Positions 39,843-50,026 of a stretch of DNA of 64,000 nt are shown here, in pieces. The position numbers and the translations under genes are program-made. This DNA comes from Candidatus Methylospira mobilis (lineage in GTDB: Bacteria > Pseudomonadota > Gammaproteobacteria > Methylococcales > Methylococcaceae). Below the pieces are notes generated by a model, which did no database searches, had not been told where the DNA came from, and worked only from the letters and a program-made list of their open reading frames with translations. Location of the stretch: assembly GCF_009498235.1 (NCBI RefSeq), contig NZ_CP044205.1, positions 3,349,389 to 3,413,388 of the forward strand, given 5' to 3'. Position 1 is the stretch's first letter; the number at the start of each line of letters is the position of its first letter.

Positions 39843-40112
39843 TTAACGCCGCCGCGTGGTCTTGTCGTCAGGCAATACGATGTTCAGCTCGAGTATTTCC
39901 CGCGTTTCATCCTGATCCATGGTCACGGTAATATCTTCGCGATCAACTTTCACATACTTTCCGATTACCTCCAACAGTTCGCGCTGCAAATCCGCCAGAT
40001 AGGGCGGCTTGTTGCGCTCAGCCCTCTCGTGCGCGACCAGTATTTGCAGGCGCTCCTTGGCAATGGAGGCGCTCGGCCGTTGCGTAGACAGAAAATAGTC
40101 AAGCAGCCCCAT
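39843..40112 (-). CDS. minE: Cell division topological specificity factor MinE
   Basis: 89 residues from the ATG at 40110-40112, with GGAGGG seven bases upstream and four bases after the minD stop. Begins MGLLDYFLSTQRPSASIAKE, with the membrane-targeting and MinD-contact helix (IAKERLQILVAHER), then the dimerisation domain (ITVTMDQDETREILELNI). It drives MinD off the membrane and so sets the pole-to-pole oscillation. Confidence 0.95.
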   Translation of the reverse strand: MGLLDYFLSTQRPSASIAKERLQILVAHERAERNKPPYLADLQRELLEVIGKYVKVDREDITVTMDQDETREILELNIVLPDDKTTRRR

Positions 40113-40116
40113 ATCG

Positions 40117-40932
40117 TTACCCTCCAAACAAGCGGCCGAAAATTCCTTTTTTCTCCTCCTCCAGAAAACGATGAGGAACCTCTTCGCCCAGATATCGGCG
40201 CACTACATCGGAATATGCTTGCCCTGCATCGCTACGCTCATCAAGAATCACCGGCGTACCGGCATTGGAAGCGCTCAACACGGCCTTGGACTCGGGAATG
40301 ATGCCCAACAGATGCAGCGACAATATTTCCTGCACATCATCGACACTGAGCATTTCACCCAACTTCACGCGCTGAGGCGAATAGCGCGTCAACAACAGAA
40401 ACTCCCTGATCGGCTCAGCACCGGTTTCGGCGCGGCGCGACTTGCTTGCCAGTATGCCCAGCATGCGGTCCGAATCCCGTACCGAAGAAACTTCAGGATT
40501 GGTTACGACAATCGCATCGTCTGCAAAATACATGGCCAAGGTAGCGCCACGCTCGATGCCTGCCGGCGAATCGCAAATGATATACTCAAAAGTCTCACTC
40601 AACTCATTGAGTATTGCTTCAACACCGTCGGCGCTCAGCGCATCCTTGTCACGGGTCTGAGAAGCGGGCAATATGAACAGATTCTCCGAGCGCTTATCCT
40701 TTATCAAGGCCTGATTCAAGGTCGCTTCACCGTTGATGACACTGATAAAGTCGTACACTACACGACGTTCGCATCCCATAATCAGATCAAGATTACGCAA
40801 CCCGACATCGAAATCTATCACTGCGGTACGATGTCCTTTCAGCGCCAGCCCCATGGAAATAGCAGCACTGGTTGTCGTTTTTCCTACACCGCCCTTACCC
40901 GAAGTTACTACAATGATACGCGCCAAAACCAA
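40117..40932 (-). CDS. minD: Septum-site determining ATPase MinD
   Basis: 271 residues. Deviant Walker A SGKGGVGKTT (about 8-17) with the signature lysine, VIDFDVGLRNLDLIMG switch region, and a C-terminal amphipathic membrane-targeting helix (KKGIFGRLFGG). It recruits MinC to the membrane to block FtsZ rings near the poles. It is closely followed by minE, but the upstream minC is 387 bases away, a wider gap than usual. Confidence 0.96.
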   Translation of the reverse strand: MVLARIIVVTSGKGGVGKTTTSAAISMGLALKGHRTAVIDFDVGLRNLDLIMGCERRVVYDFISVINGEATLNQALIKDKRSENLFILPASQTRDKDALSADGVEAILNELSETFEYIICDSPAGIERGATLAMYFADDAIVVTNPEVSSVRDSDRMLGILASKSRRAETGAEPIREFLLLTRYSPQRVKLGEMLSVDDVQEILSLHLLGIIPESKAVLSASNAGTPVILDERSDAGQAYSDVVRRYLGEEVPHRFLEEEKKGIFGRLFGG

Positions 40933-41319
40933 ATCCCCCGCTCATATTTTCAAGATCCTCCTTGCAACAAGAAGGTCAGTTAAGGAAGCACTGAATAAAG
41001 CACTCCGTTCGTGATTTTACAAACCCGCCATGAACGGAAACTATAGCTTGCCGATCATCCCAAGCCCGTCCGGGCATAAAATCAACTTTCCCGCATGGAT
41101 ACGCTGCGACATGTTCGAAGTCAGCCGCCGCAGCCTACCCTCCGGATATCGATAGCCTGAGAACCTAGCACATGATAAAACTTGTAAATCCAGCTTATCC
41201 ACACGCTAATGACATGACGATCGGAGATAAACTATTTTCAAAAACGACACGCCGGGCGATTTCTCTTATCAGTACGCAACATTGATATTACGCAAAAGAA
41301 TAATCAGTATTTACCTAAA
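40933..41319. other. Gap between minC and minD
   Basis: 387 bases without a gene. An imperfect inverted pair CCGTTCGTG / CATGAACGG (about 41007-41039) could form a hairpin on the minCDE transcript. It may hold a second promoter for minDE. Confidence 0.45.
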
Positions 41320-42057
41320 TCACAAGTTCTCGATAATCAGCGCGTTATCGCGCAACTGAATCTTGACAGGCTTACCTTTGTCGTTTTCGTTCAATTGCTC
41401 GTTAACCCGGTAATGCCCGGCTACCGAAATCAGTTCCGCCTGCAGATCCTGACAGAATATCCGGCTGCTTTCCTCCCCCTGCGCCCCGGCCAGAGCACGT
41501 CCGCGCAAAACGCCGTAAACATGAATATTGCCATCGGCGATGATTTCAGCTCCGGCGCTAACCGGCGCCAGCACCACCAGATCGCAGCCCGAAGCATAAA
41601 TATGCTGTCCGGAGCGGACAGGTTGATCGATTATTTTGCTTGGTGTCCTGGCCGGAACGGCGGAAGGTTTTACCGCTGCAGCAGGACGATGAGCTACTGC
41701 TGTCGCGGCCGGCTCGTGACGCAAATCGGCCAAAAGCGTCAGACCTGCTTGCGTGACGGCATCCTGCAAGAACGCGCCGCCACCGCGTAAACCGATGGGC
41801 GTCATCGATAACGAACGCAATATTGCCAGCAACTCGAACAATTCATGCTCAAGCAAGGACTCCTGCAGCTCCTGCAAATCAATGATCAGCGGCGCATTGC
41901 GAAAAAAAATCGGGGCCCGCTCGACCTTCTCAGCAAGCACAGGCTGCAAGGTTTGAATCTGTTTACTGAAAAGCCTCAACACCGGTACATTGATCGAACC
42001 GCTTTTCAACTCGAAAAGCGAACTTTCCGCCTGTTTCGTTACTGTCATCGAAGGCAC
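41320..42057 (-). CDS. minC: Septum-site determining protein MinC
   Basis: 245 residues. The N-terminal domain (about 1-105) matches MinC_N (FELKSGSINVPVLRL, then PLIIDLQEL), then a proline/alanine linker (about 125-145), then the beta-helical C-terminal domain (RSGQHIYASGCDLVVLAPVS, AEIIADGNIHVYGVLRGRAL, AGAQGEESSRIFC). It inhibits FtsZ assembly when recruited by MinD. Confidence 0.94.
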   Translation of the reverse strand: MPSMTVTKQAESSLFELKSGSINVPVLRLFSKQIQTLQPVLAEKVERAPIFFRNAPLIIDLQELQESLLEHELFELLAILRSLSMTPIGLRGGGAFLQDAVTQAGLTLLADLRHEPAATAVAHRPAAAVKPSAVPARTPSKIIDQPVRSGQHIYASGCDLVVLAPVSAGAEIIADGNIHVYGVLRGRALAGAQGEESSRIFCQDLQAELISVAGHYRVNEQLNENDKGKPVKIQLRDNALIIENL

Positions 42058-42365
42058 TGACTCTCAAAAAGGTTATACTCAGAACATTATAGATTGTATC
42101 ATCGTAAGAAGGTAATTAACCGATATAAGCCTTGCAACCTGACCTGACCGCATTCCATTCTTGTGAAAACTCAAAATATACCATCATACCGGCATACCGG
42201 CATGGAACACTGGTGACCTGCCAGTCAGGAGTTGCTGCGTAACCATCAATGAAAACCGGGTTAAGGCATTCTCAACCAGAGCGGCACACTAAAAACCTTA
42301 CTTCAACAGCATAAGTTCCCAGGCAGACAAACCCCAACCTCTCATTCAAAATACAAGGAACTGCA
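42058..42365. other. Divergent promoter region of minC and yicC
   Basis: About 310 bases; no gene seen. Should hold promoters for both neighbours. A short ACCGGCAT direct repeat at about 42188-42202 was the only local pattern noticed. Confidence 0.35.
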
Positions 42366-43241
42366 ATGAAAATCCATAGCATGACAGCGTTCGCAAGCGC
42401 AGAGCGGCTGATTTCAGGCTGGCAGGCCACATGGGAAATACGCTCGGTAAACCATCGTTTTCTCGACCTGTCCTTTCGTTTACCCGACGCATTTCGCTTT
42501 GTCGAAACCGTCGCTCGCGCCCAGGTCGGCAGTCACGTCAAAAGAGGTAGACTGGAGCTGAACCTGACCTTGAAAAAGGATATGCAGGAAGCGGCGCAAA
42601 TCAGCATCGACACCGCGCTGATCGAAGAGCTGATACACGCAATGTCTACTATCGAACACTACAGCAAACACTGTTTGTCGCCGTGCTCGCCGCTGGAGTT
42701 GCTTCGCTGGCCGGGCGTACTCAAGGAATCCGACGTCGATAAGGAAGCATTGCAGCCGCAACTGCTGGATGCACTGGAAGAAGCGCTGAAACGGCTGGTA
42801 GCAAGCAGAGAGAACGAAGGCCGGCAATTAGCCCTGTTGATACAGGAACGTTGCGAGCAAATTCGCGCGCATATTGCCAAAACGCAGCGCAGGATTCCTG
42901 AAATATTGCACTTTAACCGGCAACGGCTGCAAGCACGTCTCGCGGAACTGGCTGCACGTCCGGAACCGGACCGTCTACTGGAACAGGAAATGGTATATCT
43001 CGCGCAAAAACTCGATGTCAGCGAAGAGCTTGACAGGTTGAACACCCACCTGGACGAAGTAACCCGAACGTTGCGACTTGACGAAGCGATCGGTAAGCGT
43101 CTGGACTTCCTGGCGCAGGAAATGCACCGGGAAGCCAATACCCTGGGTTCCAAATCGGCGGATAGCGAAACCACGCTGGCTTCGGTGGAAATCAAGGTGC
43201 TGATAGAGCAGATACGGGAACAGATTCAGAATATCGAATAA
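42366..43241 (+). CDS. yicC: YicC-family endoribonuclease
   Basis: 291 residues. The N-terminus MKIHSMTAFASAERLISGW and EIRSVNHRFLDLSFRLPD are the YicC_N hallmark; the C-terminal DUF1732 block GKRLDFLAQEMHREANTLGS is complete, with the middle helical and rich in Glu/Leu/Arg. YicC-type proteins are metal-dependent endoribonucleases that can act on small RNAs in E. coli. An AAGGAAC ribosome site precedes the ATG. The usual neighbour gmk (guanylate kinase) is not next to it. Confidence 0.93.
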   Translation: MKIHSMTAFASAERLISGWQATWEIRSVNHRFLDLSFRLPDAFRFVETVARAQVGSHVKRGRLELNLTLKKDMQEAAQISIDTALIEELIHAMSTIEHYSKHCLSPCSPLELLRWPGVLKESDVDKEALQPQLLDALEEALKRLVASRENEGRQLALLIQERCEQIRAHIAKTQRRIPEILHFNRQRLQARLAELAARPEPDRLLEQEMVYLAQKLDVSEELDRLNTHLDEVTRTLRLDEAIGKRLDFLAQEMHREANTLGSKSADSETTLASVEIKVLIEQIREQIQNIE

Positions 43242-43244
43242 CAA

Positions 43245-43269
43245 AAAAGCCCCGCAATGAGAGGCTTTT
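43245..43269. terminator. Bidirectional terminator between yicC and pstS
   Basis: AAAAGCC (43245-43251) and GGCTTTT (43263-43269) form a stem with T/A tracts on both sides, between convergent genes. Confidence 0.7.
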
Positions 43270-43301
43270 CAAGCAACAACACAATGAAGCAGCGTTGATG
43301 C

Positions 43302-44363
43302 TTACTTGATGGACATAATTTTCAACGCTCTGGCGTCAGCAACAACCTTCTTGCGCTCAGCAGCCGGCAGCGGGATAAGCCCCTTGCCCACCAGATAGCC
43401 TTCTTCGCCGGATGCCTTATCGCTGGTAAATTCGGCAATATAAGCTTCTATACCCGGAATCAGGGGAATATGCGCTTTCTTCACGTAGAAGAACAACGGA
43501 CGTGAAATAGCGTACTTGCCGTTGGCAATGCTCTCGAAACCGGGCGCCTGCCCCTCAATAATAGCACCCTGCACCTTGTCGGTATTCTGCCCCAGGTAGC
43601 TGAAACCGAAGATACCGATCGTATCGGGATTCTGCTCCAGCTTCTGGATAATCAGATTATCGTTCTCGCCGGCTTCGGTGTAAGCGCCGTCCTGACGCAC
43701 GGTTCTGCAGACATTTCTGAAAAAGTACTCATCCGTTTCCTTTTTTGCTTTCAGCCACGGAATATCCATGCAGCCTCCTTCGAGCGCCAGCTCGGCAAAG
43801 GCGTCACGAGTACCGGAAGTTGGCGGCGGACCCAATACTTCGATCCTGGTAGCGGGCAAACGCGGATTGATTTCGCTCCAGGTCTTGTACGGATTCTCAA
43901 TCAGGCTTTCGGTTTCAGGATGAACCGGATCAGGTATGCGCTTGGCCAGAGCCAAATAAAGCTCCTTCAAACTCAAATCCAGTTTCTGCGTATTTTTCCT
44001 GGAATAAGCCAGCACGATGCCGTCGTAACCGATTTTAACGGCGACAATGTCGGTTACGCCGGCCTTGGCGCAGTCCTCCAATTCTCTTTTCTTGATCGAG
44101 CGCGAAGCGTTGGCGATATCGATATACTGCGGTCCCACTCCACTGCAAAATAGCTTGAAGCCACCGCCAGTGCCGGTTGACTCCACTTTAGGCGTTTTGA
44201 ATTTGCCTGATTTACCCAGATTTTCCGCCACGGCGGTGGAAAACGGAAAAACGGTGGAAGAACCCGCGATGCTGATGCTGTCGCGAGCAACTTCGCCATT
44301 CACCGTGCCGGAAACCGCCAACAGCAGCGAGACTGCAAGCGCCATATTGGCTTTGTACTTCAT
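43302..44363 (-). CDS. Phosphate-binding protein, PstS family (unlinked)
   Basis: 353 residues with a Sec signal (about 1-23). Typical ligand-site blocks: SIAGSSTVFPFSTAVAENLG near 30-50, ESTGTGGGFKLFCSG near 62, IANASRSIKK near 83, GPPPTSGTRDAFAELALEGG near 178, and IGIFGFSYLGQN. It binds phosphate for a Pst-type ABC transporter. No pstCAB or phoU is adjacent, and no Pho box was recognised upstream. It is longer in the substrate-loop region than E. coli PstS, more like the PstS/SphX variants of environmental bacteria. Confidence 0.88.
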   Translation of the reverse strand: MKYKANMALAVSLLLAVSGTVNGEVARDSISIAGSSTVFPFSTAVAENLGKSGKFKTPKVESTGTGGGFKLFCSGVGPQYIDIANASRSIKKRELEDCAKAGVTDIVAVKIGYDGIVLAYSRKNTQKLDLSLKELYLALAKRIPDPVHPETESLIENPYKTWSEINPRLPATRIEVLGPPPTSGTRDAFAELALEGGCMDIPWLKAKKETDEYFFRNVCRTVRQDGAYTEAGENDNLIIQKLEQNPDTIGIFGFSYLGQNTDKVQGAIIEGQAPGFESIANGKYAISRPLFFYVKKAHIPLIPGIEAYIAEFTSDKASGEEGYLVGKGLIPLPAAERKKVVADARALKIMSIK

Positions 44364-45277
44364 ATAAAACCTCTTTTTCTCAGATGACCCGGTTCACAGG
44401 TGTATAAACAAAAGCTCCCAGTTATTTAAACCGGGGGCCGCGCTATTTCAGCACCAGAGGTATATCAGGTAATACCCTGGAAGTCGAAAAGCACTTCCAT
44501 CAAGCTGGCGTTGTACTACTGGTTATTGTATCAACAGCTCGTAGTCGAGCCATTAAAGCTAAAGTTGTTGTAACCGGTCGCGAACGCAACAGCGGATATT
44601 TGGAATCTGCGCCGGAAATGAGGACCAACCCGCAAAACCCTCGCTACCGGGGATGACGCGCGCTGTGTCCTTTCGGCACTATGAACCAGCAATAAATCGT
44701 AACTATTCAGTAAGTACTTTTGAGTCAAGACCCGGGATGGACGCATTAAAACTATTAATCACGAATAAATCAAATATTTCCCTTAAACCAGATTGGCTCT
44801 CTATTATGCTATCCATTTGTTTATAAATAACTTTGTAGCTTTAATACGATTACCCTGAGTCATAACCGAAGCAGTCGAGTCGAGGCAAGCCAGTCGAGTC
44901 ACGCTGCAAATCCGTCCCAGGAAGCGCCATGGGCACATAAGGTCTCGCCTTACTCACCTCACTTCCTTTCCTGCGGGTTTGGTTGAATAGTTACAAGAAA
45001 TCAAAGCAAAACTGTTCCGTCCATCAATCTGAATAGACGCCGCCCACCATAAACAGTAAGCTATGCGCTCATGGAGGCTCGCGGACATCCCTGCCATAGC
45101 CGGTCTCGTCAGACTACCCTGGGAACCCTTTGAATAACTGCTCATTCGGTGATGCTGAATAGCTACCATACTTAGTTACTATAAAGCGGGTAAGCCAGGC
45201 ATTTATCCGGGAAAGTACAGACAGTACCGGCTTAATGACGCTTTAAATCGTTCAACCAGAATAGTTCAGGATGAAAC
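44364..45277. other. Long intergenic stretch without a gene
   Basis: About 910 bases. A minus-strand 71-codon frame at 44531-44746 has Arg/Ser-rich composition without a ribosome site and is not called. CAGTCGAGTC is repeated directly near 44870 and 44890. The part at about 45070-45166 is loosely similar to 1061-1142. It may be a graveyard of small repeats. Confidence 0.45.
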
Positions 45278-46507
45278 TTGATTAACTTAGCGCTACCGCC
45301 GGCCGGAAAGAAAATCCTGCTGGGCGTAACCGGCGGAATCGCCGCCTACAAGACGGCGGAACTGACGCGTTTACTACGCGTAGAAGGGGCGGAAGTACGC
45401 GTGGCGATGACCGAAGCCGCGATGCAATTTGTAGGCGCGCTGACATTTCAAGCCTTATCAGGCAATCCGGTGCATACGCAGCTGCTCGACGCACAGACGG
45501 AAGCGGGCATGGGACATATCAGTCTGGCGCGCTGGGCCGATCTGATTCTGATTGCGCCGGCCAGCGCCGACTTTATCGCTCGGCTGCGGGCGGGGTTTGC
45601 CTCAGATCTATTATCGGCGCTGTGTCTTGCGCGAACGTGTCCGCTGGCCATTGCGCCAGCTATGAATCAAGCCATGTGGAAACATCCGGCGACGCAGGAA
45701 AACGTTGCTCGCTTAACGGATTGGGGCGTACAGATACTGGGGCCGGCGCAGGGCAGCCTGGCTTGCGGCGAGGAAGGTCCGGGGCGCATGCTGGAACCAT
45801 CTGTATTATTACAACACCTTGCCGGATTATCGGGCAGCGGCGTGCTGACCGGATTATCGGTATTGATCAGCGCGGGCCCGACACGGGAACCGCTCGATCC
45901 CGTCCGATACCTCAGCAACCGCAGTTCCGGCAAAATGGGACTGGCTATCGCGCTGGCCGCCCTGCGCGCCGGCGCCAAAGTTGGACTGGTGCATGGTCCC
46001 ATAGCGCTGAAACCGCCGCGCTGCCATGAACAAATACAGGTCGAAAGCGCGCAGGAGATGCATCGGGCCGTGCTGGAACGCGCCGCCGCTTACGATATTT
46101 ATATAGGGGCTGCCGCAGTGGCCGATTACACGCCCATGCAGTACTCATCGCAAAAAATCAAGAAAACCGATGACAAGCTCAGCATCCCGCTCTCAAAAAC
46201 CGCCGATATCCTGGCGGCGGTGGCCCAGATCGCCCCCCCTCCGTTCACAGTGGGATTCGCCGCAGAAAGCGAAGACCTGGAAAATTATGCGCGAGGCAAA
46301 CTGCAAAACAAAAAACTCGACATGATTGCCGCCAACGCCATCGGCAACGATAATACCGGGTTCAACAGCGATACCAATGCGCTGAGCGTTTTCTGGCAAG
46401 ACGGCTCAATTGTACTGCCGCTTGCCTCCAAAACGAGAATTGCCGAACAACTCATCAACCTGATCGCACAACGCTTCCATGCAAAAAATTCAACTCAAAC
46501 TTCTTGA
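45278..46507 (+). CDS. coaBC: Phosphopantothenoylcysteine decarboxylase / phosphopantothenate-cysteine ligase
   Basis: Bifunctional coenzyme A enzyme, 409 residues, starting with TTG at 45278 (AGGA seven bases upstream); no ATG gives a complete N-terminus. The decarboxylase half has [15 protein letters not shown] at about 16-30, the flavin/active-site region [20 protein letters not shown] near 70-89, and the APAMNQAMW substrate clamp near 127. The ligase half has [20 protein letters not shown] and [16 protein letters not shown] near 200-230, plus IKKTDDKL near 292. It is followed by dut with a 29-base overlap, the usual coaBC-dut-argB order. Confidence 0.95.
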   Translation: MINLALPPAGKKILLGVTGGIAAYKTAELTRLLRVEGAEVRVAMTEAAMQFVGALTFQALSGNPVHTQLLDAQTEAGMGHISLARWADLILIAPASADFIARLRAGFASDLLSALCLARTCPLAIAPAMNQAMWKHPATQENVARLTDWGVQILGPAQGSLACGEEGPGRMLEPSVLLQHLAGLSGSGVLTGLSVLISAGPTREPLDPVRYLSNRSSGKMGLAIALAALRAGAKVGLVHGPIALKPPRCHEQIQVESAQEMHRAVLERAAAYDIYIGAAAVADYTPMQYSSQKIKKTDDKLSIPLSKTADILAAVAQIAPPPFTVGFAAESEDLENYARGKLQNKKLDMIAANAIGNDNTGFNSDTNALSVFWQDGSIVLPLASKTRIAEQLINLIAQRFHAKNSTQTS

Positions 46508-46934
46508 CAAGCGCCTCGGCAACAGCATTCCGCTCCCCGCATACGCCACGCCCGGCTCCGCAGGCCTGGATTTGCGCGCATGTATTGACGAACCCTTGCG
46601 GCTGGAACAGGGAGCGACCTTTTTAATTCCGACCGGTCTCGCCATTCATATCGGGGATACCGGACTGGCAGCCGTATTGCTGCCGCGCTCCGGCCTTGGC
46701 CACAAGCATGGCATCGTGCTGGGCAACCTGACCGGTTTAATCGATTCGGACTACCAGGGCCAGGTGTTTGTGTCATGCTGGAACCGCAGCCAGGAGTCGT
46801 TTGAAATTCAGCCGGGAGACCGCATCGCGCAAATGGTGTTCGTACCGGTCGTTCAGGTAGAATTCGAACAGGTCGACGACTTCAGCGCCAGCCGGCGCGG
46901 CGAAGGCGGCTTCGGTCATAGCGGACATCAGTAA
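46479..46934 (+). CDS. dut: dUTP diphosphatase
   Basis: 151 residues with all five trimeric dUTPase motifs: [10 protein letters not shown] (about 26-35), [11 protein letters not shown] (about 71-81), [28 protein letters not shown], and the C-terminal glycine-rich [13 protein letters not shown]. It hydrolyses dUTP to dUMP and keeps uracil out of DNA. It begins inside coaBC and ends 12 bases before argB. Confidence 0.96.
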   Translation: MQKIQLKLLDKRLGNSIPLPAYATPGSAGLDLRACIDEPLRLEQGATFLIPTGLAIHIGDTGLAAVLLPRSGLGHKHGIVLGNLTGLIDSDYQGQVFVSCWNRSQESFEIQPGDRIAQMVFVPVVQVEFEQVDDFSASRRGEGGFGHSGHQ

Positions 46935-46940
46935 ACGTAA

Positions 46941-47855
<915 letters not shown>

Positions 47856-47949
47856 GACTTGCATTGTAACGCTTCGGCCAGCGGAGCCTGTGCGGGGCGG
47901 TTGCCCTCAAACTGACCGGCGGCGTGCGAGCCTTCGGCTGAAACGGTTA

Positions 47950-48009
47950 GTAGGAGCGGGCTTTAGCCAGCGAATAACAGACCGCTCGCGGGCTAAAGGC
48001 CGCTCCTAC
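47950..48009. repeat. REP-like palindromic repeat, copy 2
   Basis: Arms GTAGGAGCGGGCTTTAGCC... (47950-47973) and ...GGCTAAAGGCCGCTCCTAC (47984-48009) around a short loop. Same family as 12774-12839. It lies between convergent argB and yggT and may also slow mRNA decay. Confidence 0.85.
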
Positions 48010-48143
48010 AGGATATGCAGTGGCAGCTGGATAGTAAGCCTTTTAATTTAATAACCGCTACCCGGCGACGCCGGCCACAACCAATGACCGAATTTCAATG
48101 CTCCGATCAGGCTTTCACGGGCTCAAAGCTGATGCAAAAATTG

Positions 48144-48719
48144 CTACCCCAACACCACCAAAAGCTGTTGCAACGGCGGAGTAATCAGCATTTTCAGCAC
48201 TTGCAGCGCTACAAAAGCAGCCATCGGCGACAAATCCACGCCGCCTATAGCAGGGATCAGCCCCCGGAAAAAATCCAGCACCGGATCCATCAAGCCATGC
48301 AGCAGCTTGATAGCCGGATTGTAGGTTGCCGTCGCAAACCAGCTCAACAGCGCCACAACCAGAATACCGTAGATATACAGATTGAACAGCATGTCCAAAA
48401 TCTGCAGCAACGCCCAGACCGAAAGCGCCACCGGATTCAACGCCAATCCCTGCAATGTAAAAATCAGGTAGCCCGCCAGTATCTGCACGATAAAAACCAG
48501 AGCGATGGACGCGCTGTCGACCCGTCCGACGGATGGCAACACGCGTCGTAGCGGGCGTAACAGCGGGTGGGTGATTTTTACCAGAAACTGCGAAACCGGA
48601 TTGTAAAAATCGGCCTCCACCAGTTGCAATAAAAAGCGCAGCAGTAAAGCGAATACGTACAGGCTGAATAGCGTGTCTATTAAGAAAAGCAGCGGTTGCC
48701 CCAGATATTCGATACCCAT
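48144..48719 (-). CDS. YggT-family membrane protein
   Basis: 191 residues with two copies of the YggT unit: LIDTLFSLYVFALLLRFLLQ and YNPVSQFLVKITHPLLRPLR in the first half; DMLFNLYIYGILVVALLSWF and PVLDFFRGLIPAIGGVDLSP in the second. Four membrane helices are expected. The family is linked to osmotic tolerance and is routinely found after proC. Its ATG overlaps the proC stop (TAATG). Confidence 0.92.
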   Translation of the reverse strand: MGIEYLGQPLLFLIDTLFSLYVFALLLRFLLQLVEADFYNPVSQFLVKITHPLLRPLRRVLPSVGRVDSASIALVFIVQILAGYLIFTLQGLALNPVALSVWALLQILDMLFNLYIYGILVVALLSWFATATYNPAIKLLHGLMDPVLDFFRGLIPAIGGVDLSPMAAFVALQVLKMLITPPLQQLLVVLG

Positions 48720-49546
48720 TATTCGACTCCTGCGCCTTGCGACAATTCAACGGCCTTTTGTTGGGCTGCGCGTATGGCCGCCTCGACGGTGGCGCGCAAC
48801 CCGGATTCTTCGAAAACGCGTATCGCCTGTTCGGTTGTGCCGCCGGGCGAAGTCACTTTTTCTCTCAACTGCGCTGGCGCTTCATCGGACTCAATGGCGA
48901 GACGCGACGCGCCCAGTGCCGTTTGCTGGGTCAGTATCCGCGCAGTTTGCGGAGCCAATCCCAGCTGCACTGCCGCAGTTTCCATTGCCTCCATGAACAG
49001 GAAAAAATAAGCCGGTCCGCTTCCCGACAAAGCGGTAACGACATCCAGTAAACTTTCATTCTCCACCCATACGGTAAGACCGACCGCCCTGAGCACCGAT
49101 TCGGCCTGATTGCGCTGTTCGAAGCCGACCGAAGCATGCGCATACAAACCGGTTGCGCCGCTTTTGACCAGCGCGGGCGTGTTCGGCATGCTGCGCACTA
49201 TGCTGCTATAACCATCCAGCCAGCGCGTTATGTCGGCTATCGCTACCCCAGCCGCCAATGAAACAGCCAGGGGCTGGCTTTGCCGGATCGCGGCGGCAAT
49301 CTCCTGCGCGGTATAACGTAAAACCTGAGGCTTCACAGCCAGCACGACAAGCCGCGCCTGATTAACCACTTCATTGTTGTCCGGAGTGGTGTGAATACCA
49401 AAACTCGCGGAAAACTGTTCGCGCTTGTCTTGATTCGGGTCGGAAACCCAAATATTCGCAGGCGCGTAACCATCGGCAATCAATCCGGCAATTAAACTGC
49501 CGGCCATGTTCCCGGCCCCAATAAAGCCCAGTTTTTGTTGTTTCAT
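48719..49546 (-). CDS. proC: Pyrroline-5-carboxylate reductase
   Basis: Last step of proline synthesis. 275 residues from the ATG at 49544-49546; the open frame extends 27 codons further, but the usual N-terminus is KLGFIGAGNMAGSLIAGLI, with the NAD(P)-binding glycines. LVVLAVKPQV lies near 73, VRSMPNTPALV near 117, and LSGSGPAYFFLFMEAM near 163; the C-terminal TSPGGTTEQAIRVFEESG is complete. yggT follows directly. Confidence 0.95.
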   Translation of the reverse strand: MKQQKLGFIGAGNMAGSLIAGLIADGYAPANIWVSDPNQDKREQFSASFGIHTTPDNNEVVNQARLVVLAVKPQVLRYTAQEIAAAIRQSQPLAVSLAAGVAIADITRWLDGYSSIVRSMPNTPALVKSGATGLYAHASVGFEQRNQAESVLRAVGLTVWVENESLLDVVTALSGSGPAYFFLFMEAMETAAVQLGLAPQTARILTQQTALGASRLAIESDEAPAQLREKVTSPGGTTEQAIRVFEESGLRATVEAAIRAAQQKAVELSQGAGVE

Positions 49547-50026
49547 GTCGTTTCTCGAACAAATCCGGTAATTGTTTAAATTTGAATTTCCCCTTCCATG
49601 GCATAGGTATCTAAACCCAGCGCTCACCCTGCGTGCGACGTAGGCGGTTTTTCACAAGGCATGCCCGTGCCCCCCCGTAGCTGAACAGTGATGCAACACA
49701 CTTCGCGGGACGCGGAGCCGGGTTGGAGTGAAGGTCTGAAGCGGTTGATTTTCTCCAACGCTATCGTAAGCTTTCCGCCTGTTTTATCCTCACCCTGCCC
49801 TTCTCCAGAGCATAGGTATCTACACAAGTTCCCTCTCCTGTGGGAGAGGGTTAGGCTGAGGGTAAAAGCGTTTGAGTTATCAAAAGCTTTGACGCAAGCG
49901 ACAAGCGCTTTACACCCTCCCCCCTCCACAACAAGGAAGTTCAATTAAAAACAATGACTTGTTTACTTGTGCCGATATCCATGCCCATGGAGAGAGTGGG
50001 AGCAAATATTATTTTAACATCCCCGC
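49547..50026. repeat. Repeat-bearing gap between yggS and proC
   Basis: 480 bases where these two genes normally adjoin. It contains two same-direction copies of the IS4 end sequence seen at 6850-6869: GCATAGGTATCTAAACCCAG (49601-49620, diverged) and GCATAGGTATCTACACAAGT (49810-49829, exact). A CCCTCTCCTGTGGGAGAGGG palindrome follows the second. No transposase remains, so these are solo ends or a small non-autonomous derivative. Confidence 0.7.

Noticed and set aside
44531..44746. 71-codon minus-strand frame
   Set aside because: Arg/Ser-rich composition, no ribosome site, in a gene-poor repeat-like region.
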